Shown here in pieces: positions 24,927 to 34,023 of a DNA stretch of 64,000 nt; position 1 is the first letter of the stretch, and each line of letters begins with the position of its first letter. The notes beneath the pieces are model-generated. The model searched no databases. It was not told the origin of the DNA and saw nothing but the letters and a program-made list of their open reading frames with translations. Origin of the DNA: Dongia_B soli. GTDB taxonomy: Bacteria > Pseudomonadota > Alphaproteobacteria > Dongiales > Dongiaceae. The stretch covers positions 62,001 through 126,000 of the forward strand of contig NZ_JAXCLW010000010.1 of NCBI RefSeq assembly GCF_034044715.1. The letters run 5' to 3'. The position numbers were made by a program, and so were the translations under genes.

Positions 24927-26105
24927 TTACGCGGCTTTGAAACGCTGCCACTGTTCTTCGTAGGTCTCGATATTAGTCGGCCAGCGGGCCTGCCAGGTGC
25001 CGCCGGATTCGAACTTCTTCTTCACCCCGGCATCGATCTCGGCAACCTTCTGCGCCGTCGCCTTGTCGAATTTGGACGACTTCGCCGCGTAAGCCGGCGC
25101 GCCCGGATTGGTCATATAGCCGCGCATACTGGTGATGACCGCGCCATATTCGGGGCTCAGCATGTAATCCAGCAACTGATAGGATGCCTCGATCTTTTCC
25201 GGCGAGCGGTCGCCGGCGACGAGATAGGCCGCCATGGCCCAGAGCAGATAGCCTTCCTTCGGCTGGGCATAGACCGCGTTGATGCCCTTTGCCTTGGCGG
25301 CGAAGACCATCGGCTCCCAGCAATCCATCACATAGACTTCCTGGTTCACCAGCAGATTGACGGCCTGTTCGAAGCTGGACCAGACCACGCGGAACTGGCC
25401 TTCCTTCTTCTTCTGGATCAGGAAGTCAACCACCTTGGTGATCTCGTCCGGCGTCATATCGGCCGGGTCCTTGATGTCGGCGAGACCGGCGCTTTTCATG
25501 TAAAGCGCGGTCTTCTGGCCAGCCGAGGTGTAGTTGTCCTCGATGGCCACATAGCCCTTGAATTTCGGATCGAACAAAGCGGCGTAGGAATCAAGCGTGC
25601 CGCCGGTCTTCTCCGGCAGATAGGCGAAGGCATCGCCCTGCAGCACGGTGGGGACGCCATAGACCTTGCCGTCATAGCCGATGAAGTCGAAGCCCTTCGA
25701 GCCCGGCTTGAGATAAGACGAGATATAGGTGTTGCTCTGCCAGTTCTTCAGCTTGCTGACATCGATCGGCAGGATGAGCTTGTTTTCGACCAGCGGCTTC
25801 TGCATGCCGCCGACGATGTTGATGATGTCATAGGTCTGCTGGCCGCCGCCGGCGAGCAACTGGTTCAGCACGGCCGAAGGGCCGTTGCCGATCGCCGCGA
25901 CATTGACCTTGTTGCCGGTGGCCTTGGTGTAGTCCGACCAATCGCCGGGATCACCGACGCCAATATCCGCGAGCGTTACCGTCTGGCCGGCGGCGAAAGC
26001 GGCACCCGGCCGGAGCGCCAGCGCCCCCATGCTCAGCGCGCCGATTCGGGCGGAAGCGCCCGCCAAAAGGCTGCGGCGGTTAAATTGAATCGATCCTGCG
26101 GTCAT
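24927..26105 (-). CDS. Periplasmic solute-binding protein, PotD-like
   Basis: A 392-residue binding protein of the spermidine/putrescine family with an N-terminal Tat-like signal (FNRRSLLAGASARIGALSM, cleavage near AAFA). The mature part has VTLADIGVGDPGDWSDYTKA, VLNQLLAGGGQQTYDIINIV and PEKTGGTLDSYAALFDPKF. It leads the operon that also encodes pyroglutamyl peptidase. A GGGAGGAGA site precedes the ATG, and a TATCGATAA element shared with the 5-oxoprolinase promoter lies about 60 bases upstream. Confidence 0.92.
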   Translation of the reverse strand: MTAGSIQFNRRSLLAGASARIGALSMGALALRPGAAFAAGQTVTLADIGVGDPGDWSDYTKATGNKVNVAAIGNGPSAVLNQLLAGGGQQTYDIINIVGGMQKPLVENKLILPIDVSKLKNWQSNTYISSYLKPGSKGFDFIGYDGKVYGVPTVLQGDAFAYLPEKTGGTLDSYAALFDPKFKGYVAIEDNYTSAGQKTALYMKSAGLADIKDPADMTPDEITKVVDFLIQKKKEGQFRVVWSSFEQAVNLLVNQEVYVMDCWEPMVFAAKAKGINAVYAQPKEGYLLWAMAAYLVAGDRSPEKIEASYQLLDYMLSPEYGAVITSMRGYMTNPGAPAYAAKSSKFDKATAQKVAEIDAGVKKKFESGGTWQARWPTNIETYEEQWQRFKAA

Positions 26106-26161
26106 TTTCTATGTCTCTCCTCCCATGCGGTCCGGTTGCGGACCTTTAACGATGTTGGCAA

Positions 26162-26178
26162 AATATCGATAATTTGTC
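26162..26178 (-). promoter_or_regulatory. Candidate operator (TATCGATAA) upstream of the ABC/pcp operon
   Basis: The sequence AATATCGATAATTTGTC lies 57-73 bases upstream of the binding-protein start. The same core TATCGATAA, followed by a similar TT/TC-rich flank, overlaps the putative -10 region of the 5-oxoprolinase promoter at 26878-26887. The MarR-type regulator gene lies between the two copies, so it is the natural candidate binder. The rest of 26106-26270 shows nothing further. Confidence 0.5.
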
Positions 26179-26270
26179 GAGGAATTACTATAAAGAGAAA
26201 ACGCTGGTGACAGGGTGATCTCCCAATCGAAAGCTGGCGCGCGAGAGCCAGCGCCAAGAAGCTTTCAATC

Positions 26271-26810
26271 CTATAGTGAGGCCGCTGACCGGGAGCCCTG
26301 ATCATAATAACCCGAGAGAGTCCGCATCTGGCTGGCGATCCGCGATAAGGTCGCTTCGTCAACACCGAGCGAGATGACCGGCTCCACCAGGAGCGCCTCG
26401 CGAATCTCCTTGTACTGCTCGCAAGCCTTGGCGCCCGCCGCTGTTATGGCGATCATCTTCTCCTTGCCCTGCTTATGGCTGCTGATCAGCTTCTGCCGCT
26501 CCAGCTTCTTCACCGAATAACTGACTACATGGGTGTCTTCGATATTGAGGACGAGGCAAATATCGGCCAGCCGCTTCGGCTTTGAGCGATGCTGCACCGA
26601 ATGCAACACCAGCACGTCGATGGGGGAGAGGTCCGGATAACCGGCGGCGGCCATGCAGCGCACCATCCAGCGCTGGAAAGCGTGCGAGATCAAGATCAGG
26701 CCGAACTCGAATTCGGAGAGGACAGGCAGGGCGCCGCTGGCCAGGAACGACGATGAAACGATGGGGCCCATCGAAGACGTTTTTTGGGGGGAGGTCGGTT
26801 TTTTAGACAC
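26271..26810 (-). CDS. MarR-type winged-helix transcriptional regulator
   Basis: A winged-helix regulator, 179 residues from the GTG at 26810, which has GGAG eight bases upstream; the frame is open to an ATG at 26876. The HTH region covers DLSPIDVLVLHSVQHRSKPKRL and ADICLVLNIEDTHVVSYSVK, the wing KLERQKLISSHKQGKEKMIAI, and a helical dimerisation end follows. It lies between the ABC/pcp operon and the divergent 5-oxoprolinase gene. It resembles the MarR-like regulators often found beside transport and hydrolase genes. The ligand may be 5-oxoproline, which is an inference. Confidence 0.85.
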   Translation of the reverse strand: MSKKPTSPQKTSSMGPIVSSSFLASGALPVLSEFEFGLILISHAFQRWMVRCMAAAGYPDLSPIDVLVLHSVQHRSKPKRLADICLVLNIEDTHVVSYSVKKLERQKLISSHKQGKEKMIAITAAGAKACEQYKEIREALLVEPVISLGVDEATLSRIASQMRTLSGYYDQGSRSAASL

Positions 26811-26858
26811 GGCTTGGTCTCCGATAACTTTGGTTAAGCGCCGCCCGGGGATGCCGGG

Positions 26859-26887
26859 TTGACAAAACGACGACATTTTATCGATAA
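26859..26887 (+). promoter_or_regulatory. Putative sigma-70 promoter with overlapping palindromic operator
   Basis: A perfect -35 box TTGACA (26859-26864) is followed after 17 bases by CGATAA (26882-26887) as a weak -10. The -10 is part of the palindrome TTATCGATAA (26878-26887), which recurs as TATCGATAA at 26164-26172. The arrangement suggests repression of the 5-oxoprolinase gene by a dimer bound over the -10. Confidence 0.5.
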
Positions 26888-26929
26888 CTTATCTGTATGA
26901 CGAAGCTTGCGGCATCATCGAGGCATATC

Positions 26930-29900
26930 ATGAAATCGGCTAAATGGGACTTCTGGATCGACCGTGGCGGCACTTTTACAGATATCATTGCCCGCCTCCC
27001 GGATGGAACCCTGCGCGCCCATAAGGTGCTGTCGCAGAACCCCGAAGCCTATCGCGACGCCGCCACCCAAGGCATCCGCGAATTGATGGGGGTGCCTCCC
27101 AATACCCCGATTCCCTCCCGGCAGATCGCCACCATCAAGATGGGAACGACCGTCGCGACCAATGCGCTGCTGGAGCGCAAGGGCGACCGGACGCTGCTGG
27201 TCATCACACGCGGTTTCCGCGATGCGCTGGAGATCGGCTATCAGGCGCGGCCGGAAATCTTCGCAAAGAAGATCGTTAAGCCGAGCCAGCTCTATGAGCG
27301 AGTTCTCGAGATCGATGAACGGATCAGGGCCGATGGCGCGGTCGAGACGGCGCCTGATGCGGCCGCCATCCGCCGCGACCTGGAAGCAGCCTTCGCAACG
27401 GGCATCCGCGCCTGCGCCATCGTCTTCATGCATGCCTATCGCCATCCGCAGCATGAGCGGATGGTTGCCGATATCGCCCGGCAGGTCGGCTTCACCCAGG
27501 TTTCCGTCTCCCATGAGGTGAGCCCGCTGATCAAACTGGTGGGACGCGGCGATACCACTGTGGTCGATGCCTATCTCTCGCCGGTCCTGCGGCGCTATGT
27601 CGATCAGGTCGCCTCGGAACTGGATGGCGGAGGCGATGGCGATAAAGACGGCAATGCACGGCTGATGTTCATGATGTCTTCGGGTGGCCTTGCCGATGCG
27701 GATCTGGTGCAGGGGCGCGACGCCATTCTCTCCGGTCCGGCCGGCGGCGTGGTCGGCTGCGTGGAAACGGCGCGCATCGCCGGTTTCGACAAGGTGATCG
27801 GCTTCGACATGGGCGGCACCTCCACGGATGTCTCGCATTTCAACGGCGAATATGAGCGTACGCTGGAAACCGAAGTGGCCGGCGTGCGCATGCGGGCGCC
27901 CATGATGCTGATCCACACGGTGGCGGCAGGCGGCGGATCGATCCTGCAATTCGACGGTTCGCGCTTCCAGGTCGGTCCGGAATCGGCTGGCGCCAATCCG
28001 GGGCCGTGCTGCTATCGCCGTGGCGGCCCGCTTGCCGTCACCGATGCCAATGTCATGACCGGCAAGCTCGATCCGCGCTTCTTTCCGGCGATTTTCGGCC
28101 CTGAGCGCAATCAGCCGCTGGATGTGGCGGCGGTGCGCGCGGCTTTCGCCGAGCTGGCGGCAAAGGTGGGTGCGGGGCGTTCGCCGGAAGCGGTGGCCGA
28201 CGGCTTCATCCGCATCGCCGTCGAGAACATGGCCAATGCCATCAAGAAGATCTCCGTCCAGCGCGGCTATGACACGGCGGAATATGCGCTGCAGACCTTC
28301 GGCGGCGCGGGCGGGCAGCATGCTTGCCTCGTCGCCGATGCGCTCGGCATGAAGACGATCCTCATCCATCCGTTCTCGGGCCTGCTTTCCGCTTATGGCA
28401 TGGGTCTCGCCGATATCCGCGCGACGCGCCAGCGCACGGTGGAAATGCCGCTGGAAGCGACGGGGCTGGAGACAGCCCGGAAAATCCTCGACGGCCTGAC
28501 CGGCGATGTGCGCGACGAGCTGATCCGCCAGGCGGTTGAGGAAGCCGACATCAGCTACCGCCGCCGGGCCCATATCCGGTATGCCGGCACGGATACCTCG
28601 CTCGATGTCGAATTCGGCGATATCGCCGCCATGACCGCCAGTTTCGAACGCGCCCATCTGGCACGCTTCGGCTTCATCGACGAGACGCGCCGCCTCAGCA
28701 TCGAGGCCGTCTCGGTCGAGGCGATCGGCGGCGGCGCCCCGGCCGAGGAGCCCGAGCAGTCGTTGTCGAGCGCGCCGGCAAAGCCGGTGGCCGAGACGCG
28801 CTTCTTCTCGCAGGGCGTCTGGCATGAAGCGGCGATCTATCAACGTGATACGCTGTTCCCCGGCGCACGCCTCGCCGGCCCCTCGCTGCTGGTCGAACCG
28901 CATCAGACCATCGTCATCGAAGCTGGCTGGGAGGCCGAGGTCACGGCGAAGAATCATGTGGTGCTGAATCGCACCGCCGCGGCGCAGGTCGCGCCGAAGA
29001 TCGGCACCCAGGCCGATCCGGTGATGCTGGAGGTCTTCAACAACCTCTTCATGTCGATTGCCGAGCAGATGGGGCTAACCCTGCAGAACACCGCCTATTC
29101 GGTGAACATCAAGGAGCGGCTGGATTTCTCCTGCGCGATCTTTGATGCCGATGGCCGCCTGGTGGCGAATGCGCCGCATATGCCGGTGCATCTGGGATCG
29201 ATGGACCGCTCGGTCGAAAGCGTGATTCAGGCCCATGAAGGCAATATTCAGCCCGGCGACGTCTATGTGATCAACGCCCCTTATAACGGCGGCACGCATC
29301 TGCCGGATATCACCGTCGTGACGCCGCTTTTCGATGCGGCAGGTAAAAAGATCCTGTTCTTCGTTGCCTCCCGCGGCCATCACGCCGATATCGGCGGCGT
29401 GGCGCCGGGATCGATGTCGCCGGAAGCAACCACCATCGAGGAAGAGGGCGTCTATATCGACAACTTCAAGATGGTGGATCGCGGCCGCTTCCTGGAAAAG
29501 GAACTGACGCAACTGCTGACCGGCGCCAAATATCCGGTGCGTAATGTCGTGCAGAACATCAACGATCTGAAGGCGCAGATCGCCGCGAATGAGAAGGGCA
29601 TCGCCGAACTGCGCCGCATGGCGGATCATTTCGGCCTGGATGTCGTGCATGCCTATATGGGCCATGTCCAGGACAATGCCGATGAAAGCGTGCGGCGGAC
29701 GATTTCGCGCCTGTCGGATTCATCCTTCGAATACGAGATGGATCAAGGCTGCGTCATCCGCGTGAAGATCAGCGTCGATCACGCAAAACGTGAAGCAACA
29801 GTGGATTTCACCGGCACCTCGCCGCAGCGAGATGATAACTTCAACGCGCCGGAACCGGTGGCGCGCGCCGCCGTCATGTATGTCTTCCGCGTCATGGTGG

Positions 29901-30550
29901 ATGCCAATATCCCGATGAATGCCGGCTGCCTGCGGTCGATCAATCTGATCGTTCCCAAGGGTTCCATGCTCTCGCCGCAATATCCCGCCGCCGTGGTAGC
30001 CGGCAATGTGGAAGTGAGCCAGGCGGTGACGAATTGCCTGTTCGGCGCACTGGGTGGCCTGGCGGCCACGCAGGGGACGATGAACAATCTCACTTTCGGC
30101 AACGACAAATATCAGTATTACGAGACGATCTGTTCCGGTGCACCGGCCGGCGAAGGGTTCGATGGCGCCCATGCGGTGCAATGCCATATGACCAATTCAC
30201 GGTTGACCGATCCGGAAATCCTCGAATTGCGTTTCCCCGTGGTGCTGGAAGACTTCCATATCCGCGCCAATTCCGGCGGTCGCGGTCGCTGGCGCGCCGG
30301 TGACGGCACGTCGCGGACCATCCGCTTCCTGGAGCCGATGAGTTGCGCGATCCTGTCGGGCCATCGTCGCGTGCGTCCCTTCGGCCTGGCGGGCGGCGAG
30401 GCCGGGCAACTCGGCGAAAACATCGTCCGACGCAAGGATGGCAGCCTCGAACGCCTGCAGGGCGCCGACCAGACCTTCATCGAGGCCGGCGAGGCGATCA
30501 TTGTGCGCACGCCGACCGGTGGCGGCTATGGTGCGCCCGAGGCAAAATAG
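26930..30550 (+). CDS. 5-oxoprolinase (ATP-hydrolysing), fused hydantoinase A and B type
   Basis: A 1206-residue fusion. Residues about 1-690 are the HyuA/N-methylhydantoinase A half with nucleotide-binding DRGGTFTDIIA, MGTTVATNALLERKG and VIGFDMGGTSTDVSHF. Residues about 700-1200 are the HyuB half with MEVFNNLFMSIAEQMG-type sequence (written LEVFNNLFMSIAEQMGLTLQ), NAPYNGGTHLPDITVV and HHADIGGVAPGSMSP. Full-length fusions of this kind are 5-oxoprolinases (5-oxoproline plus ATP to glutamate). The ATG at 26930 with GAGG upstream is preferred over the one at 26897, which would sit almost on the predicted transcription start. The pyroglutamyl peptidase and the GGT-like gene nearby support the assignment over hydantoinase or acetone carboxylase-like activity. 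Confidence 0.9.
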   Translation: MKSAKWDFWIDRGGTFTDIIARLPDGTLRAHKVLSQNPEAYRDAATQGIRELMGVPPNTPIPSRQIATIKMGTTVATNALLERKGDRTLLVITRGFRDALEIGYQARPEIFAKKIVKPSQLYERVLEIDERIRADGAVETAPDAAAIRRDLEAAFATGIRACAIVFMHAYRHPQHERMVADIARQVGFTQVSVSHEVSPLIKLVGRGDTTVVDAYLSPVLRRYVDQVASELDGGGDGDKDGNARLMFMMSSGGLADADLVQGRDAILSGPAGGVVGCVETARIAGFDKVIGFDMGGTSTDVSHFNGEYERTLETEVAGVRMRAPMMLIHTVAAGGGSILQFDGSRFQVGPESAGANPGPCCYRRGGPLAVTDANVMTGKLDPRFFPAIFGPERNQPLDVAAVRAAFAELAAKVGAGRSPEAVADGFIRIAVENMANAIKKISVQRGYDTAEYALQTFGGAGGQHACLVADALGMKTILIHPFSGLLSAYGMGLADIRATRQRTVEMPLEATGLETARKILDGLTGDVRDELIRQAVEEADISYRRRAHIRYAGTDTSLDVEFGDIAAMTASFERAHLARFGFIDETRRLSIEAVSVEAIGGGAPAEEPEQSLSSAPAKPVAETRFFSQGVWHEAAIYQRDTLFPGARLAGPSLLVEPHQTIVIEAGWEAEVTAKNHVVLNRTAAAQVAPKIGTQADPVMLEVFNNLFMSIAEQMGLTLQNTAYSVNIKERLDFSCAIFDADGRLVANAPHMPVHLGSMDRSVESVIQAHEGNIQPGDVYVINAPYNGGTHLPDITVVTPLFDAAGKKILFFVASRGHHADIGGVAPGSMSPEATTIEEEGVYIDNFKMVDRGRFLEKELTQLLTGAKYPVRNVVQNINDLKAQIAANEKGIAELRRMADHFGLDVVHAYMGHVQDNADESVRRTISRLSDSSFEYEMDQGCVIRVKISVDHAKREATVDFTGTSPQRDDNFNAPEPVARAAVMYVFRVMVDANIPMNAGCLRSINLIVPKGSMLSPQYPAAVVAGNVEVSQAVTNCLFGALGGLAATQGTMNNLTFGNDKYQYYETICSGAPAGEGFDGAHAVQCHMTNSRLTDPEILELRFPVVLEDFHIRANSGGRGRWRAGDGTSRTIRFLEPMSCAILSGHRRVRPFGLAGGEAGQLGENIVRRKDGSLERLQGADQTFIEAGEAIIVRTPTGGGYGAPEAK

Positions 30551-30558
30551 GGCGGGGT

Positions 30559-30811
30559 CGTCAGTCGCCACCATGGACCCTCGGATCAAGTCCGAGGGTG
30601 ACAAGCGAGTTGGAGTGTGCGCCGTGCCCTAAATTGCTGGCATCATGATGCCACCGATCATCGCACAGCACTAACCATGAACACAGTTGTCACCCTCGGA
30701 CTTGATCCGAGGGTCCATGGTTGCGACTAACGATTGTTACCTGTGCCGCGCCAATTCATCATTTTTAGCACCACGGCCTGCCTCTTCCGTGGACCTCGGA
30801 TCAAGTGCGAG
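30559..30811. repeat. Inverted pair of alphaproteobacterial palindromic repeats plus a decayed third copy
   Basis: Positions 30571-30604 and 30687-30720 are exact reverse complements over 34 bases, with a core of CCCTCGGATCAAGTCCGAGGG type that is itself palindromic. The similarity continues outward (30559-30570 against 30721-30732, two mismatches). A degenerate third copy lies at about 30787-30811. Two further copies occur at 45663-45752. The gap 30551-31034 between the 5-oxoprolinase and GGT-like genes holds no other feature I can support. Confidence 0.9.
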
Positions 30812-31034
30812 CAAGCATCCCGGCGGCCCATCTTTCCGCCCGCACGATTCTTTTATGTCCATTAAATTTCTTTTCGGCTATGCCTATGCTGGCCGGGCGA
30901 CGCGGCACCGACCGGAAAACGGCAAGCGTGCGGCGCAAGGACGATGAGTGCAGGGGAGATGTCATCGGGCGGTCAGGTTTCCGGCGTCCGCTTCTTTCCC
31001 GGTTTCTTGGAACGTTCTCGGAAAGGAAGAGCAA

Positions 31035-32822
31035 GTGACCACCTTTACCACGCGCCCCGAGATATTGGGCACTTTCGGCGTCGTTACCTCGACCCATTGG
31101 ATCGCCTCAGCTGTCGGCATGCGCATTCTGGAGCGCGGCGGCAATGCCTTCGACGCGGCGGTGGCGACGGGATTTGCGCTGCAAGTGGTCGAGCCGCATC
31201 TGAACGGCGCCGGCGGCGACATGCCGGCGATCATCTATTCGAAGAAGAAGGACAAGGTCGAGGTCATTTGCGGCCAGGGACCGGCGCCAGCCAAGGCAAC
31301 GATTGCGCATTATAAGAGCGAAGGGCTGAAGATCATTCCCGGCGACGGATTGCTGGCGACGGTCATCCCCGGCGCTTTCGACGGCTGGATGCTGATGCTG
31401 CGTGATTACGGCACGATGTCGGTGCGCGATGTGCTGGAGCCGGCGATCTATTATGCCGAGCACGGCCATCCGGTCCTGCCGGCGGTATCGAACGCGATCA
31501 AGAACATGGGCGGATTTTTCGAGAAGGAATGGCCCACCTCCTTCGCCACCTGGCTGCCGGGCGGCCAGGCGCCGGAACCGCATTCGAATTTCAAGAATCC
31601 CGCTCTCGCCGAAACCTGGAAGCGGGTGGTCGCCGAGGCCGAGAGCCGGAAGAATCGGGAAGACCAGGTCGAAGCAGCACGCGACGCCTTCTATCGCGGC
31701 TTCATCGCCGAGAAGATTGCCGATTATCTGAAGACGGCCGAAGTGATGGATGAAAGTGGCGGCCGTCACAAGGGCGTTCTCAGCGCCGATGACATGGCGA
31801 GCTGGCGGGCCACAATCGAGGAGCCGCTGACTTATGATTATCACGGCTGGACCGTCGCCAAGACCCAGCCCTGGAGCCAAGGACTGGTGCTGCTGCAATC
31901 GCTGGCCTTGCTGAAAGGTTTCGATCTCGGCGCGATGGATCCGAACGGTGCTGACTTCGTGCACACGGTGATCGAGGCGATGAAGCTCGCTTATGCCGAT
32001 CGCGAGGTCTATTACGGCGATCCGCAATTCAGCAAGGTGCCGGTGGGCGATCTGCTGTCGGACGGCTATAACGGCGAACGCCGCCGGCAGATTACAACGC
32101 AGGCATCGCTGGAGCTGCGGGCCGGTAAGTTGCCGGGCTTCGAGGCGCAACATGGGCTGACCGAAAAGGTGCTGGCCAGCATCGAGCCGGCCCAGGGCCC
32201 GGTCTATGAACCGACCATGGCACATCTCGCGGAGAAGAAGGGGGATACGGTTCATATCGACGTCATCGACCGCGAGGGCAATATGGTGTCGACCACGCCA
32301 TCCGGCGGCTGGCTGCAATCCTCGCCGGTCATTCCAGGCCTTGGCTTCGCGCTCAATTCGCGTGCGCAGATGTTCTGGCTGTCGGACGGGCTGCCGACCT
32401 CGCTGGCGCCGCGCAAACGGCCGCGCACCACTTTGACGCCCTCCCTCGCGCTCTATGAAGGACGGTCGACTTTGGCTTTCGGCACGCCGGGCGGCGATCA
32501 GCAGGATCAGTGGCAGTTGATCTTCTTCCTGCGCTATGTGCATCACCAGATGAACCTGCAGGCGGCGATCGAGGCCCCGCTGTTCCATTCGATGCATTTC
32601 CCGAGCAGCTTCTTCCCGCGCACCGCCGAGCCGGGTCACATGACCATCGAAGCCAGCATCGGCGAGCATGTGCTGAACGACTTGCGTAGGCGCGGACATC
32701 AACTGACCGTCACCGATCCCTGGACGGTCGGCCGCCTGACGGCGTCCCGGCGCGATGTCGATGGATTGCTGCGGGCAGCCGCGACGCCGCGGCTGATGCA
32801 GGCTTATGCCATCGGGCGGTAG
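31035..32822 (+). CDS. Gamma-glutamyltransferase-like Ntn hydrolase, apparently cytoplasmic
   Basis: A 595-residue protein of the gamma-glutamyltranspeptidase family. The N-terminal half has THWIASAVGMRILERGGNAF and VVEPHLNGAGGDMPAIIYS. The autoprocessing site with the catalytic threonine is GDTVHIDVIDREGNMVSTTP, and FALNSRAQMFW and TLTPSLALYEG follow. I start it at the GTG at 31035, preceded by GGAAAGGAAGA, because the upstream open frame has no good site. No signal peptide is visible, although classical GGTs are periplasmic, so a cytoplasmic glutathione hydrolase/cephalosporin-acylase-like role is possible. Position after the 5-oxoprolinase suggests use in gamma-glutamyl compound breakdown. 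Confidence 0.88.
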   Translation: MTTFTTRPEILGTFGVVTSTHWIASAVGMRILERGGNAFDAAVATGFALQVVEPHLNGAGGDMPAIIYSKKKDKVEVICGQGPAPAKATIAHYKSEGLKIIPGDGLLATVIPGAFDGWMLMLRDYGTMSVRDVLEPAIYYAEHGHPVLPAVSNAIKNMGGFFEKEWPTSFATWLPGGQAPEPHSNFKNPALAETWKRVVAEAESRKNREDQVEAARDAFYRGFIAEKIADYLKTAEVMDESGGRHKGVLSADDMASWRATIEEPLTYDYHGWTVAKTQPWSQGLVLLQSLALLKGFDLGAMDPNGADFVHTVIEAMKLAYADREVYYGDPQFSKVPVGDLLSDGYNGERRRQITTQASLELRAGKLPGFEAQHGLTEKVLASIEPAQGPVYEPTMAHLAEKKGDTVHIDVIDREGNMVSTTPSGGWLQSSPVIPGLGFALNSRAQMFWLSDGLPTSLAPRKRPRTTLTPSLALYEGRSTLAFGTPGGDQQDQWQLIFFLRYVHHQMNLQAAIEAPLFHSMHFPSSFFPRTAEPGHMTIEASIGEHVLNDLRRRGHQLTVTDPWTVGRLTASRRDVDGLLRAAATPRLMQAYAIGR

Positions 32823-32899
32823 GGAGAAATCGGTTCCCGCCGGTCGCGTTCGACGATAGGCTGCGATGGTCTGAAGCAACCGCCGTTGGAGCGCGGATC

Positions 32900-33931
32900 A
32901 TGAATACGTCGAAGGTCGTTCATGTCGTGAGCTGCCATGCGGAAGGCGAGGTCGGCGATGTCATCGTCGGCGGCGTCGCCCCGCCGCCGGGCGATACCGT
33001 CTGGGAGCAGTCGCGTTTCATCGCCCGGGACGAGACCCTGCGCAACTTCGTCCTCAACGAGCCGCGCGGCGGTGTCTTCCGCCATGTGAACCTGCTGGTG
33101 CCGCCCAAGGATCCGCGTGCCCAGATGGGCTGGATTATCATGGAACCGGCCGATACACCGCCGATGTCGGGATCGAATTCGATCTGTGTCGCCACTGTGC
33201 TGCTCGATAGCGGCATCATCCCGATGCAGGAGCCGGAAACCCGCCTGACCCTGGAAGCGCCGGGCGGGCTGGTCGAGATCGTGGCCACCTGCCGCAATGG
33301 CAAGGCCGAAAAGATCCGGGTGCAGAACCTGCCATCCTTCGCCGATAAGCTCGACGCGCCGCTGGAAGTGGAGGGGTTGGGCACGCTGAAAGTCGATACC
33401 GCCTATGGCGGCGACAGTTTCGTCATCGTCGATGCCCATGCGCTGGGCTTCGCGATCCGCCCCGACGAGGCCAAGGATATCGCGCAGCTCGGCATGCGCA
33501 TCACCAAGGCGGCCAATGAACAGCTCGGCTTCAGTCATCCAACGCAGGATTGGAACCACATCTCCTTCTGCCAGATGGCCGCTCCTCTGACCACGGAAGA
33601 AGGGATTGCCTGTGGCGCCAATGCGGTTGCCATCCGGCCGGGGAAGATCGACCGCTCGCCGACCGGCACCGGCTGCTCCGCGCGGCTAGCCGTGCTGCAT
33701 GCCAAGGGCATCCTGAAGGTCGGCGACCGTTTCATCGGCCGCTCCATTATCGGCTCGCGCTTCGACTGCGAGATCGTGAAGGAGACCCGGATCGGCGCCA
33801 AGCCAGGCATCGTGCCGGCCTTGGCTGGACGCGCCTGGATCACCGGCACGCATCAACACATGCTGGAACCGACCGATCCCTGGCCCGGCGGCTATCGTCT
33901 GTCGGATACCTGGCCAACCGTGGCCGGCTGA
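32900..33931 (+). CDS. Proline racemase-fold protein lacking both catalytic cysteines
   Basis: A 343-residue proline racemase/hydroxyproline epimerase family protein (SCHAEGEVGDVIVGGV, QMGWIIMEPAD, VDTAYGGDSFVIVDA, GAKPGIVPALAGRAWITG). In true racemases the two acid/base cysteines sit in MCGH and SPCGTGTSA. Here the first motif is MSGSNSICVATVLL (Ser90 for Cys, Ser92 for His) and the second is DRSPTGTGCSARL (Thr255 for Cys, with an extra Cys259). Ser/Thr variants of the superfamily act as dehydratases, so racemisation of proline is unlikely. It follows the GGT-like gene by 77 bases on the same strand and may act on a 5-oxoproline-like or hydroxyproline ring. Confidence 0.85.
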   Translation: MNTSKVVHVVSCHAEGEVGDVIVGGVAPPPGDTVWEQSRFIARDETLRNFVLNEPRGGVFRHVNLLVPPKDPRAQMGWIIMEPADTPPMSGSNSICVATVLLDSGIIPMQEPETRLTLEAPGGLVEIVATCRNGKAEKIRVQNLPSFADKLDAPLEVEGLGTLKVDTAYGGDSFVIVDAHALGFAIRPDEAKDIAQLGMRITKAANEQLGFSHPTQDWNHISFCQMAAPLTTEEGIACGANAVAIRPGKIDRSPTGTGCSARLAVLHAKGILKVGDRFIGRSIIGSRFDCEIVKETRIGAKPGIVPALAGRAWITGTHQHMLEPTDPWPGGYRLSDTWPTVAG

Positions 33932-34023
33932 GGATTGTACGAGCGCGACGAGGGCAATGGTGGACCAGCCGGCGCGCAGTCCACCCCATGCACCAAATGA
34001 TAAGATGCGGGTCGGGGGGCTGC

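Noticed and set aside
26915..28957. A 680-codon open frame on the minus strand opposite the 5-oxoprolinase gene
   Set aside because: It is His/Arg/Asp-rich with no domain and lies antisense to a strongly conserved gene; it arises from the GC-rich codon use.
31107..32879. A 590-codon minus-strand frame opposite the GGT-like gene
   Set aside because: Same reasoning: composition typical of an antisense shadow, while the plus-strand product has full family motifs.
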